This document shows positions 10,001 to 22,834 of a stretch of 60,782 nucleotides of DNA, in pieces. A program made the translations under genes and the position numbers. The notes below the pieces were generated by a model. That model saw only the letters and a program-made list of their open reading frames with translations, searched no databases and had not been told where the DNA came from. The DNA comes from Beroe ovata (taxonomy: Eukaryota; Ctenophora; Nuda; Beroida; Beroidae). The stretch is from assembly GCA_946803715.1 (NCBI GenBank), contig CAMPET010000033.1, positions 82,323 through 143,104 on the forward strand. The letters run 5' to 3'. Numbering within the stretch: position 1 is the stretch's first letter; every line of letters starts with the position of its first letter.

Positions 10001-10683
10001 CTTGATAAATACTCTCAATTCTTGGTTGATATTTTCGCAATTGAGCACCATTTCATCTTGACATATCGCAGTATCGCACAAACGGCATCGCTGGAAGACC
10101 AAGCCTCAAAGACAGGCCTGTTGTTAGAATACATCAGTAGGGGTATGTGTCTAGGGTGTTTCTACTACGCCAGATGCTTACAAACGGGAAAAGGCGTGCA
10201 GAAAAATGAGGAAGAAGCTAAGAAATATTTCAACAAGGTTTGCGTTGAAATCACATCATTCTAGAATTCACACACCTGTTCCCAATCGTCGGTCAGTTAG
10301 AGATTTTACCAAGTTGGTGTCGTTTAAGGGTATGTTTACTTTCTGCACAAGTGGTTGCTAGTGAATTGTGCCTAAATTTTGATCGGTCACACTTTCAAAT
10401 GTTATGTCTCGTAGCGCGCGTAGACAGAATACCATGCCAAATTTTCACCAAGCTTTATCAGTGTTGCGCGCCGTGGGATTTTCGCGCGCCGTTTCGTAGC
10501 CATGCTGTGACGTGCGCGGCGTGAACAGCAGTTTGCTTTCCACACTGCGCGTAGCATGGCCCCGCAAATGGCGAATTTCACTTGAAAACTGATCTATTAA
10601 CAATTTCTCTTGTCCAGGCAAATACAGCATGCCCAGAAACTTTCTCCGATCTGTTCCAAAAGCTAAAGAACGATGAGTTATAA
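7048..10683 (+). CDS. LRP2BP: LRP2-binding protein (SEL1-repeat protein), 8 exons
   Basis: Eight exons give 339 residues: 7048-7140, 7736-7815, 7895-8036, 8700-8804, 9131-9326, 9784-9955, 10072-10237 and 10618-10683. All junction phases agree. The protein is a chain of SEL1/TPR-like repeats, with blocks such as LFQLSIMHYDGIGT, HAQFNLGMAAF, AQSQLGMFY, KKAFYWHYFAAENGSLES, GALGVMYYHGIGT, AQGNLVVYYFESRLF and SFYHARCLQ-like CFYYARCLQTGKGV. Order and length match human LRP2BP (347 aa), described as a cytoplasmic adaptor binding the tail of megalin/LRP2. ATG 7048 begins exon 1; no in-frame ATG lies close upstream. An AATAAA signal lies at 10731. A hAT-type MITE sits against the exon 2 acceptor, and a satellite relic and a CG-rich block lie in introns 3 and 7. 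Confidence 0.93.
7243..7730. mobile_element. hAT-type MITE, 488 bp, 8-bp target duplication
   Basis: Terminal inverted repeats CAGTGGTGCAAATCC and GGATTTGCACCACTG bound the element. The 8-bp direct repeat CTCAGAAG occurs at 7235-7242 and 7731-7738. An 8-bp duplication with CAGTG-type ends is the hAT signature. The interior has G-runs at the left and C-runs at the right and no transposase, so it is non-autonomous. It lies in LRP2BP intron 1, ending exactly at the exon 2 acceptor. Confidence 0.93.
8170..8310 (-). repeat. Diverged copy of the 171-bp satellite
   Basis: The reverse complement reads GTTTCAA...TTGATTTCAAGTCAATTGG, TTTTGGGAGCTATCCTCA and GATTGACATGAAAT in the satellite order, in LRP2BP intron 3. 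Confidence 0.75.
10380..10570. other. CGCG-rich block in LRP2BP intron 7
   Basis: The block has several GCGCGC runs and the phrase GCGCGGCGTGAACAG. A related phrase, ACGTGGCGTGAACAG, lies at about 53794 in another CG-rich island, suggesting a second dispersed GC-rich family. No terminal repeats were found. Confidence 0.4.
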
Positions 10684-12667
10684 TGGAGCAACCCGACACT
10701 CAATTGACTCTTCTTCTGGTTATGGAGAGAAATAAACGACTTTTTCTGAAGCAATGGAAAAGTTGTACTTTTTACACCGCAGACAGCTAAGTTATTTGAA
10801 GTGAGCTTTGTATTTATGTATGTACATAGTTTTTAGATTGTAAATATGTGATCAGAATGAACTAGGACTTTACAAATTTGGAGGGCTATTCGAAGGAAAG
10901 CCGTGCTTGATATTGTACACTCTGCACTTTGTAATCAAATTATCCAATTACAGTGTGCACTTATATCTTGATTCTACATAATCTAATATATTGAATCGAT
11001 TATTACCTGCCCCATTTTCTCGCCAGATGTCTTTCACTTTCTGCACTTGCAGTATTGTGTTCATTATTTCCATAAACTAGCTTATCCATTCTTTTCTGGG
11101 CTCTCATTCACTAAATTCTGATATTTTGGTATCACCATTTACCCCTCTACGCCGTATACTTCTATTCTAATTGTACACTTTGACATAGACCATGTTTGTC
11201 ATACCTGTTCTTTATAATAGAGTCTATTTTCATCTCTTTATCATCTAATGTTAGATATGTTATATAGGGATGGTCAAAGAGCAGGTCTATCATGGGAGAC
11301 AGAGACACATCAGTAGTGGTGAGTGTTTCCAATTCTATTCCATTTTCTATTTATTTTCTTATAGAACAGAGGTCATTGCGATGATTTCTAAACTCTAATG
11401 AGAACGATCGATTGCGAGAATCTTGGGCTATGACTTTTCAATGGTTAATAACCAATCGTTATTCCCTGTATTGTTTCAACCTCGATAATAGGAAGAGAGA
11501 GATATCCATCATATTCCCGGAATTATGAAATCATCAAAACTACATTTGTAGTAGCATATCATATTTATTAGACCATGTTGTTATGATCAGGCATACAGAT
11601 GGACCATTGTTATGTTTAATAAGATAATGGCTTGATGAAGTTGTGAAAACCAATGTCGTACATGGGCGTTTATCTGTCGCATTGCTGATTTCGAGATAAT
11701 ACAAACTCTGAGATAACACAAAGCTTGAGTACACCGTTGTATTTTTCAATTTTCACTGTTTGTGTGCCGCCTAGCTGGAGAATGCTGACTGCTGTTATCA
11801 GGGACCAAGAGATGGGTGAGTGAAGGGGTATAGGATAGGTACGATAAAAAGTAAAGGTGTAGGCCGCGGTTCTTAATCTGGAAAACGCCTCTTATCCGCC
11901 TCATATCAACTTAATCTTCGTATTACCTACTGCACACGAGAGTAACATATTCAATATTCATCGTATAAGATAAGTTTATTCGAGAACAGGGGGAGGCAGA
12001 CGAGAATTAATTCCTGGACTAATGAAATCGTAATTTGAGCAGGACTGGCAAAGTGCCCACATTATCTTGCTGTCGATGACAGTTGGTGTTATTGAGCTGG
12101 ATTGTACAGTGTAGTACTATACATTCTCCCTTTCGTTTCTGCTGCATATTTTTTGCCAATATGCGCGTGTTTCTTGGTTATCGTAATCAAATCTCACCAA
12201 TCAGCTCATCTCACCGTGCGAGCCCAGATCTTACATATTGTACTCTGATCACTCTCTCCATTGCTTCTAATCCATATTTTGCTTGTCATCACAGCTGTAC
12301 ATTGCTTGCTGATTTTTCATTCTCGTGATTTTCACTGCTAGCGAGAATCTGCTGTAGAAAATCTGTTCGATTATGCCATAACTCGATTCGCTTTTCACTA
12401 CGATGAATGCATTTGGTTGCACAATTTTCACGAGTTCATAATATGTGGACCCAGGAATAGTCCAATAAGTGTACATACTGCAGTATACAATGTACATTGT
12501 ATACTACGGGAGAGCCCTCTGTTTCTATTATTTTGCAACACGCACACAGATTCGTCATTATGTCCCTTTTGCTGCGATTTTGTCTGTGTTCTTGTAATTC
12601 CGAGACATATACTGCAGCTGGAGACAGCTATCTCACTCAAAACGGTTTTAGTTTGAGACTACATATC
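10684..12667. other. Intergenic, LRP2BP to UCKL1
   Basis: It holds the LRP2BP AATAAA signal (10731-10736) and otherwise A+T-rich unique sequence. A short frame starting at ATG 11290 and running into a GTGAGT donor, and a 14-nt stretch at about 11804 between CAG and GTGAGT, could be leader exons of UCKL1, but nothing confirms this. Confidence 0.4.
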
Positions 12668-15587
12668 ATGGATCCGACTGATCCCCTGGGTGATCTGCAG
12701 TTCCCTCTGACTTCACCAACATGGCCAGTCAACCAGGACCCTCTCCAACAACTCATTACGTCACAGCAGCCCACATCTCCGGCACGCGTTGCTATAGCGT
12801 CACCACGCGTTGCCATGGCATCACCTCACGCGTTAGCGACACCGCAGTCAGACCGTGTTAATTTGCGGAGAGCGAGGAATCAGTCGCACCCTGGTGCTGT
12901 GAGAGAAGAGGAGGAGGGGGAGGGGGATGAGGTCTTTAGAGAGCCGGGGAGAAGAGTAAGAACCATCAGTCAGAGGAGGACGTCACAGGTTCTAGGTAAA
13001 TCTAGAGAACATCTGAGTTTCTAGGCGAATTTAGAGGGTTTCTCGAGATACTGCCCGAGTATAAGAGCAAAACGCAGTGTTCACCAAATCAAAGTAACTG
13101 TGATTCTACTCTAGGTAACATCAAACATGACTCATATGTTTCAGAACGGAGTGGCGACATTCCCGTTCTCTTCTCATCGAAGGGTGCGCATTCCGGCGAT
13201 GGAACCGGCAACAGGAATAGCAGTGTTGTGACCAAGAAAAAGGTAGGAGTCTCTTCGAAGCTGAACATCTCTTTGGAAATGATTAAATCAGGGGACCCTG
13301 AATGAAACATTTCTTCCAATATAATCGTGTTTGGTTCGCACAGGAATCTATCCAAGTCATCTACACCGCTGGACGCCCGCCTTGGTACGACTGCTCAGGA
13401 CACCAGGAAGCCGACGCTTTTGTCATCGGCCTCTGTGGCGGCAGTGCCAGTGGCAAAACATCGGTTGCCAAGGAGATCATCAAGGCGTCAGGTGGGCATA
13501 TTTGGCATATTTCCAAACTTTCATCGCAGATTGAGTTCTGTATCAATGAAATGAGACATTCATGGGCTAATCATTTATACAGGAGTGCCATGGGTTGTCA
13601 TTCTATCGATGGATTCCTTTTACAAAGAATACAACGAAAAAGAGAAGGAATTGATAAAGAAGAATGAATTCAACTTTGATCACCCAGGTCTGATCGCCGC
13701 GCATTCTCTATTTGAAACTATCCCACGAAAATATGTAATCGAGCACTCTTTAAAGCTGTTTATTCTCCTCCAGATGCGTTCGATTTCGACCTCCTTCACA
13801 AAACCCTCAAGAAGTTGAAGTCCGGTAAACAGGTCAAAGTCCCTGTGTACGATTTCGTCACTCACAGTCGCAAGAAAGTCTGGGTGAGTTCGGACATGTC
13901 ACATGATGTTGATTCTATGTACTACTTCTCAGAAGGGACACTTGTTGAAAAGTTGATCTAGCAGTTAACCTAAATTATCTTGGATCGCGATCATTTTGAC
14001 TGATTTTATGTCATGACTTGCAAAGTTTATGCGGGGTGTTAATCTTGCTCCCCCGTTTACATTTAGAACACAGTTTACGGTGCTAATGTAGTGGTGTTTG
14101 AAGGGATAATGAGCTTCACAGACAAACGACTCCTAGATGTAAGTTTAATGTAAGTTATCTCACACATCACTATTCTGATTTACGCTGATGCTAAAATATC
14201 ATTGATCTCCCCGACTTAATTTATCTGATTCAAAATTACCATCCAAATGCGTTTGTTCAACAACGAACTAACTACCAAGATTGAAGCTTCACATTAGAAT
14301 AAATATTTGACATTTTGACAGACGGCAGTGAAAACTACATATTGCACCCACTTAGTCACTATATCACCCTTGTGAATGTGTCATAAGGGTGTCACAATAT
14401 GACAACACTAATATGACACCCAATGCCTCCCCATCAGTTGATGGATCTGAAGGTGTTTGTTGACACAGACAGTGACATCAGACTAGCTAGACGACTGAGA
14501 AGGGACATTGCAGATAGAGGCCGAGATCTGGGAAGTGTTCTCAAACAGTACAACACTTTTGTCAAACCGGTGAGTTGTGATTTATAAACTAGCGTCTGGT
14601 GCAGTCCATTTACCACAACTAATTACGTGGGAACACAGCCTTTTTCAAATATTTTTCGGAAACGAAATTGAAATTTCTCATCCAGATTCCAATTCCCTCT
14701 CCTCCACAGTCGTTTGACACGTACATCGCTCCGACAATGTCCCTGGCAGACATTGTCATCCCCCAGGGGGCGGAGAATGTCGTGGCACTCCAACTCATCA
14801 CACAGCATGTCAAGCGCGAATTAGACAGGTACAGCACTACAACAGCTGTCCTCATGAATATTCACCAGTGTCCTGACAACGGCCAATGACCCTGCCGTAC
14901 TCCTCTGTGTGTTTTTGGGAGTTGTTCCAACAATCATACCGTATAAGGAATAATCACTGATTTCCGCCCTCAGACGCGGCTATGAGACGAGATCCAAGGT
15001 CTTTACTGACGACAACAAGCTATCGGACATGCCCCTCCCCTCCAGCCTGGTGGTCCTGCCAAGCACCAGTGAGGTTGAAGTCCTCATCACCATTATCAGG
15101 TGGGTTGGATTGTAATTGCCATGGTGATAGATATGTTTCTGATCTACTTTTTGACGTAGAATCCGAATTTGAAGGAAATTTTAGTCTAGTATAGCTCATC
15201 GAAAAATCAGTGAAATTCCGAAATCTCCCTGCACTTAAGGCTCCAGGACTCCTGAAAGACGGCCCCTCAGGAAAGTGAGATAGGCTCGAAGAAGCACCCC
15301 TGGATTTTGACCAAAAACCCTAATTCCTTATCGAATCCTTGTCGAATCGAAGTTCCGACATCGGCAATTATAGAAGCACCATTTGATAGAGGGAAGCTTG
15401 TAGCTAGACAGTGTTAATTAACACAAATCGAATGCCTTGTAGCTGTGCTTTGCTAACTATGCTGACAGGTGACACAAGTCGAGCCGGCTAAGTAGGTAAA
15501 CGATTCGGGTGAAAATTCACCCGCCATCATCATCATATTGCAATCGTTTATTACCAGCAGCAGCTGTATCAGTCAAGCTTCCTGTCA

Positions 15588-15628
<41 letters not shown>

Positions 15629-17081
15629 TAGTTTATATAATATTTCGACTGGAATCACCAAGACAGTTAGATTGATCATAGACTAGGTATAATAATCTCT
15701 TGAATAGCGTTATATATGCATTGAATTTATTTGTATTTTCAATTTCATAACGAAAGGGGTCGTATTGATCCCACGGGAGCTGTTTTAAAGTGACAGTTTG
15801 TGATAATTGGGTGATATCATTGTGTGAATCATGGTGTGCCTGACGGGAAACCATTACCGAGTCACGTGGTAAAGCATATGAACGAGAAATTGACCAATAA
15901 AAAACTTTTTCGAATCTAGATTATTTTTCTAATAATCATAACCACTGACGGCGATAATCACATGATTTTCGAGAGCTTCTGACTTAATCTTAATCGTATC
16001 ACGTAACGTTTTTAACTTTTTCTCTAAATAACCAATGACACTTCTACGCTTGAAGATAAACACCACTTCTCCCCAGAGATAAAACTACAAGCCGAGACGA
16101 TTTCATTTTCTACTCCCAAAGATTAATGAGAATCCTCCTCGAACACACGCTTACCTTCCTCCCCGTCGTACCGGAGACAGTGACAACGTTCAGAGGAGAA
16201 GAGTACAGTGGAGTCAACTTTACCGATAAGGTAAGTCAGGGAGGTGTCAAGGTATATACAGCGTGGGGATCACACTCTCATTTCTGTCAGTGTACGATAG
16301 AATTGTGTCAATTGTGGATACCATGACTCATGTGCTCCTCAGTTGTGTGCGGTGTCAATAGTTCGAGCAGGGGAGGTCATGGAGACTGCTGTCCATTCTG
16401 TGGTTAAGGACATCAGTGTCGGCAAGATACTCATACAGACGTGTCAAGAGACGGGGGAACCAGCACTCCACTACCTTCGACTTCCATATGGGTATGCATA
16501 AACTGGGGGCTGGGGGGCTGTAAGAACAGAATCATGCTGTTTTTAGTACGATACCTATATCAGAGCTACAGTTTCCAATGAAAACTGAAATCCGTATTAG
16601 ATCCAATTCATACAACCCCTCAAACTTTTTCAGTATTTCTGGCATGCGGGTAATTCTTATGGATGCCACTCTGGCCACTGGAGCAGCTGCCATGATGGCT
16701 ATCAGAATACTCTTGGTAAGCAACCATGATACACTGTTGTGTGTTGATTGTTAACAATGTCAACACTTCCATGGTCACAATCTTGGGTTTTTTGTAATTT
16801 ATCGACCTCCTCCGACATACCCCAGAACCTTCATAAATTTCAATGTGCTCTTCTCAATTCTCTCTCTCTCACACACAACCCCTCGACAGGATCACGAAGT
16901 CCCTGAGGAAGCTATCAGTTTCGTGAGTCTCATTGCGTCCAAACCGGGTGTCAGGGCCATAGCCTACGCCTTCCCCAAGGTTAAACTGATTATCGGCGAG
17001 CTCGATGCCACCATTGACGAGAAGTTCCATATCATACCCGGGTTGGGAAACTTTGGGGATAGATTTTTCGGGACGAGTTGA
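12668..17081 (+). CDS. UCKL1: Uridine-cytidine kinase-like 1, 13 exons
   Basis: Thirteen exons give 604 residues: 12668-12995, 13145-13242, 13344-13491, 13583-13687, 13774-13883, 14067-14138, 14438-14569, 14710-14828, 14974-15099, 16077-16230, 16343-16491, 16634-16715 and 16890-17081; all phases agree. The kinase half phosphorylates uridine/cytidine in pyrimidine salvage. It begins at [11 protein letters not shown], has the Walker A loop GGSASGKTS, then [31 protein letters not shown] and [18 protein letters not shown]. The C-terminal half is a uracil phosphoribosyltransferase-like domain with [16 protein letters not shown] and a final [14 protein letters not shown]. The order follows human UCKL1 (548 aa); the extra length is a disordered N-terminus. 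ATG 12560 is in frame upstream and could add 36 residues; I chose 12668. An AATAAA lies at 17585. Confidence 0.95.
15125..15330 (+). repeat. Diverged copy of the dispersed repeat of 39376-40440
   Basis: In UCKL1 intron 9 the phrases GTAGAATCCGAAT, GCTCATCG, CCCCTCAGG and GTGAGATAGG occur in the same order as in the repeats at 39376-40440. The copy is weak and gapped. Confidence 0.6.
15595..15627. repeat. (GA)n microsatellite
   Basis: A run of about 15 GA dinucleotides in UCKL1 intron 9. Confidence 0.95.
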
Positions 17082-20000
17082 GATGGCCGACTTTATAATG
17101 GACATTCACCGCAATGTGTGCTGACATTGTAGAAGAATGTGGTGTTTTAGGAAGTTTAAAACTCTAAATTTCGTTTTCAAAGGTTTAATGTGGATTATAG
17201 CAACGCTCATGTTGTTTTTATGTGGGATCGAAAACAATCCAATAGTCTATGTTTTAGAATTTACCGATGATCATTTTAACTAGACTACCTCTCTATCAGA
17301 TTTTAGGCTATTAATATATGATAATCGCTCTGATCCATAACTTATTATGTGCTCCAATACATATATATGCGTGTGCACTCTGACTATCGCGATATTTAAT
17401 CTATGTTAGACTTCCGAAATATTGATTTGTGGATTGATTTTATTTGAGGGTTGACGTGACAGTTGATGCATATCAAATACTGAAATAGCTTATCATCCCT
17501 GTTTCATGGGTAACTACCTTGATAATGGTTCAAGTATTGGTGAAAGTTAGATTTTGTGTCCTAAAATATGTTGATCCTCCTCGGAATAAAACTTCATTCG
17601 AATTGAATCCAAATAAATGAACTCTTGATCTGTTTATGCCAGATAGTAATTTATTTTAGTTTTTATTATCTCATTGAATTTGAGGTTTATGAAAGTGCGT
17701 CAAATAAACGCTCAGTTTTATCTCAGCCACGCCCAAATTTCAAACATAAATTATGTTTGTGGCTTTAATACTAAAAATTGATTTTCAAATCTAACTATTT
17801 ATTGTTATTGTTAATGTTTTTGACAGTTTAGATCAGAACATGATAACCTAGGATTGAAATAGGCAGTAGCAGAAATAGAATAAGGGATGCGGTTGCGAAA
17901 ACCGAAGTTGGGAAGAATTAGAAACCAACTTGCATTTGTAAGCTGTAATCAATTATGTTCCTATTCCCGTTATCCAACTGTTTTATTTCTCTGATTTCCA
18001 ATCTTTCAAAATCTAAAATCCGCCCGAATCTGGTAACTTTATTAAACGCTTAAACTTTGCCTGATTCGTGTCAGCTCATATAGGACATACCTAGGTACGC
18101 ATCGTGTTGCGTGGCGTCGACTCAATTTTCATTTTCAATGCTGACTCAATCTTCTCATAGCCTAGAGCTGAGAATGCTAGCGATTGATTCACTGATTGTG
18201 ATTGAATTGCTGTTTGAATAAACATTAAATTTCACGCTCTAACTTCGCACCGAGCAGCAGCTGGGGAATTAATCCTGTTTCAATGACCAAAGTTAGCCCA
18301 GAAACCCGCTTAGAATATTGACCAACGCCTTTTCACGTAGACTTATAGATTGATATCCCCTTATTATAGAGATCGATCACATGGCCGATAGCTGAGATAT
18401 AATCATCGTAACATTAATTATCGTAACCACGGTCCACGACGATACCACCAGTGTACAGTAATTAGTGACTGATTGAAGGATATTTCAATATCCTTAAATC
18501 CCCATGAGTAGAATTCGATTGACATGCAGTATTGTCACGATCATATCATATTCATAAATCCATGGTGAGAACTATCCCATTGTTTCAGTGCCGCTTGTAG
18601 CTCACTCCGATAAATCCATATGATCCATTGATCCATCACACACACACACACACACACACACACCATGGCTCTACCGCTACGGCTACCACATAGTAGAAGT
18701 ATTAGTATGAATTGATGGTCCCGTGCAGTAGGTTCATTGCAACACAATCCGTATCACTGATTGAGAATGAGATAAACATGAAGCTGCGCGCGGAATATCT
18801 ATATTATAGATCACAAGGGGAGCACACTATAGGGTATCCTATGACTATAACACAGAACACTATAGGGTACCCTATAACAGTATAGCTGCACCCCCCTCCC
18901 CGCTTGATTGATGTCGTGACACCATGTCCCCTACTCCATTACCCCCCTCACACGTGCTACGACACGTGATTCAGTCACGTGTCCCCAGATCAGACTCGTG
19001 GAGCTCTATGATTGGCTCGTAAAGCTACCGGCATTGTAATCTATTGACAATAGTTCGGACATACACATGTTAAGTTGCGGAATTATAGCACCCTAAAACT
19101 CATCAATCGAAAGGTTTGATGATATGATAATGATAATATTATTTGATAAGTGGATATGATTATGAATCAGGTACGCGCACGCACACATCTTTCCGCCACA
19201 GAATCAATATAAGTGGCCACTGGCCACATAGCTTTATATCACTCAGCATTTCCCCATGGCAGCAATATCGGTCGATCGATCCACAACTCACCGTAGCAAC
19301 CCCATTTTATAACAACCTCACCAACGCAGTTAATCATAATTGGTACTCAGCATCCGACCCCGATATTTCATGTTCCATGTGCACACGGTATGGAAACAAC
19401 GCTCGATTAGCAGATTAATTTGATAGGTACCTTACCTAGAGCTCAGCAGTTATAGTAATAATGTGGCACATTTGCATAACAATCAATATTGTGCAGAGCC
19501 ATCATGTGACCTGAGGCTCCGCGTTTAGTTTCATTTCGTTACAATATATTGGAGACTAAGCAGTAGGTGAGAAATAGATCATTATTATGATCACATGACA
19601 GGCCCTCATTGATGTTGCAGGCTGTCTATGACCTATGTGATGCCGGATCATCTTTGAAGCCCTTCATTTCGATTAGATCGATGTCGAATATGCGTCAATT
19701 CTCGTAATATAGTACCATTCAATAATTTCCCCAATAAAAGTATCTTGACACAGACACTTCGACTGTATTGATTGGATATTCTTCCTCCTCGCGAAAAGAA
19801 ACTGAGATTCAACTTCCCTCTTTCCAAATGGGATACAACTAATAACTATTGCTGATTTCCTAAAATAGTGGGGCAAAAAAACTCCGACGCTTTTGAAAGA
19901 TTTGGAATTTTAAAGTTCAATACCACCTGTAACAGACTTTCTGGATGTGTATGTAACTTTAAGGGTTAAGAAATTGTCTCATATTAGTCTTTATTATAGC

Positions 20001-22834
20001 GAAAATTTGAAGTAAAAGAGTCTGTACAAAACGGTTCAGTCGGAATATGATATTCTTCCATACTGACTTGTTTCACTTTTGACGAAGCTTATATTATGGG
20101 ATTTCCTCATCCATGATTCAATCATAGGTATGAAGTAGCTTAAATACCAGATAAGCATAAATCATGATAGAAGCATTTTTATGTTTGAGAGCAAACATGG
20201 TTCACGACTCTTACAAAGTGCGATTGTTAATTTGAACCGATTAAACTGACAAGATTTGAAGATTGTATTAAGAGGGTGACAGCATCTTATGTGTGAGTTT
20301 GTGTTCACAGCAAAACTGTGATAACCCCCTTTCGTCATATTCATATGACATCTCAAATCTTTACATAGTTTTACACGATTCGATTGGAATCGCATTATCC
20401 AATATCTTCTATGGAGTTGTCTCCCGTGCATTTAACTCTAACATCAGTAACTTTATATTTTACAACTTTTATCCGAATAATGCCGCCGAAAATTACACTA
20501 TCACTCGTCATGGACAGGTAATCAATAATTGATCATTGATGATGATTATCCATACATAAAGCCATACATAAAGTCCTCAACCTCATGAATAAAGACTATA
20601 GTTTCTTGCATGATATGATGGTAGATATCATCAATAATTTCCTTAGATGTGAGCTCTGCATTAATGATTAAGAGAGAGAGAGAGAGATAACCCTGTGAGT
20701 GAGTGTGTAAAGTTTTGTTTTATAAATCAATCATATTCCCTGTGTCATGGCAATTCATTAATAAAGACAAAGATTGATCAGTAGTGTATGTCTTATGTGC
20801 TCTTGACTTGTCACTTAGCTTGTCACTTAGTAATAGTCTGATATTTCTTATCTATGAAGCTTGTTCCTCCTTTTTGGATGAAGAGTTGTCAAAAACTCTG
20901 GATGATCTCCACCAAGGATAGGACTGGATTGTTGCATAATATTCTCAGTGATTTTCAGAATTAATAATGATAAAGCAAATGTCCACCGGCCCAGCAGAGC
21001 ATAATATGTTATATATGTATCAACCAATCGTTGAATAAGACCGGAAATGAACTTGGACTACTAATATTAAGCCTGAGACTTGAAGCAAACTGTACTTTAT
21101 AAAAGTTCATAGCGTCTAGACGAAGCGTTCATTACCAGAGAACAATTCGGATTCAGGTATGATATTTTGAATATAAAAGAAATCGAGGCAATATTTGACC
21201 GTTCATAATGATGCTACATGGCTTTTGTCTATAAATTAGCAGATAAATTAATTAATTGCTTACAAAGATCGTCTTACCTATCTTACAAACAACTATGCTT
21301 GAGGAGTAATTGTCAAAATAACACCTGTGCTGCATGGAAGAGGGCCAATTTTAGGGCACGCGACAATCAAAAATCCTAATTTCCTCCACAAGCAATTGTA
21401 AAGAGGAGTTAAAAATGGCCAGCATAGGACTGCTTGTCTTTCAATGTTCCATTTGACTGGGCTTCATCAATCTTTCCCAACTTCCTCATCCTTTTGCTTC
21501 ATCATCTTCATTAAGAATAATCATATAATCCCTGGCTGTTGCAATGTCCCTTTTGTCCACATGGTACTACATCACAACATACTGGTGGTGCGTCATATGG
21601 TCCAATTCTTGAGAACACGAGCAAATTTCAGCCACGCCGAGCGCAGCTTGCGCCAACCTGTCAGTCTGCGAGGCATCGCGTGCTCCAAGTCTAGAGGGGA
21701 ATCATGGCTATTAACGGGCAAACTAGGCTAAGTCCGTACGTTGTTAGTTAAGTGGTCCAGAAGGCACAGCAGAAATTTGTTAAGAAATCCTCCAAGGAAA
21801 ATTTTAATAAAAGCACGCGGCTGCCCGAGAGGGAATGATTTAAACGTTATCTGGTTAACATGTAGGTTACCTAGGTAAGCTGCGGAGGGCAGGTAAATGG
21901 TTAGACTCCCAGCGCCCGTGGACCGGGGTGGTTTAATATCAATTCCGGGGGCATAAACTAGAAATATATTCCTCCAGAAATATGGTTAGATATGCTTGGG
22001 TGTTTTTCTGAGTGATTGAGTGAACAGGTAACAAGTTATATAAATGTTGGCGTGACAATATATTATATAGGTGAGTGATTGCGGTGCTCCATATTGGTCA
22101 ATCTATTGCACATTTGACAGCGTTCCTCCTAAAGCACTTCCCTACACGTGGACCTGAAATCCAAATACTATAAACACACAATGACATGCATTTAAATAAA
22201 CCATTGCGATATTTAGAGCATTTAAAAACCCTAGACTAGTTCGAACTGCCCATGCACCCAAGGCTTAATGAACAATATACTCTGGGGCAGAGGTCTACAA
22301 AAGTCTATTATCCGTATATATTGCAACTGTCAATCAGGAACTTCTCATTATATTTTCCAGGCTTCCCCTTCATAATATTTATATGTAGATTCTATAGACC
22401 TCCGAGCGTTCCAATTATTTTGAAATAATTCCCATGAGCCGTCAATATTCGGGATATTTAATACAAATGAGGCACCCTGATTGGCTGAACCAGGAGTCAC
22501 GTGAATAGCCGTTCAAAATGGTTAGGAACGTGTCCGTGACACGAGCTAATACCGCACTCTGTAATCTAGGATCTCCTCTGCCATGCTCATGCGATAGCTA
22601 AACGCGATATTTGACTACCTTGATAGGTCTGTTTAATATATATTTGTACCCATCGTTTAGCTGATGCTATAGCATAGTTCATGATTGATTCGAAATTGAA
22701 ATTTCATCGGTTTCCCTTGCTCTGAATTCTGTTCACCAACTAACCGAGCAAGACATAGAGTTCAATCTATTCGTTAATCACACTAACATGAATGTTGATA
22801 GTATCTGCAATATTTCCCACCATGTAGGTCTAAT
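17082..22834. other. Gene-poor spacer, UCKL1 to HHEX-like gene
   Basis: I see no exon that can be supported. The UCKL1 AATAAA lies at 17585-17590. A (CA)n run lies at about 18638-18662, a near-duplicate CACTATAGGGTA pair at 18824-18870, a (GA)n run near 20672, and an E-box cluster at 18951-18981. A CCAAT-type box (ATTGG) next to TCACGTGA occurs near 22480-22502, about 340 bp before the homeobox start codon. Reading frames of 60-95 codons here lack splice context and look random. Confidence 0.5.
18951..19016. promoter_or_regulatory. Three CACGTG E-boxes and a CCAAT-type box
   Basis: CACGTG occurs at 18951, 18963 and 18976, three times in 31 bp, followed by GATTGGCT (reverse CCAAT) near 19010. 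Such clusters bind bHLH-zip factors in animals. Which gene, if any, it serves is unknown; the nearest are UCKL1 (3' end) and the HHEX-like gene 3.9 kb downstream. Confidence 0.4.
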
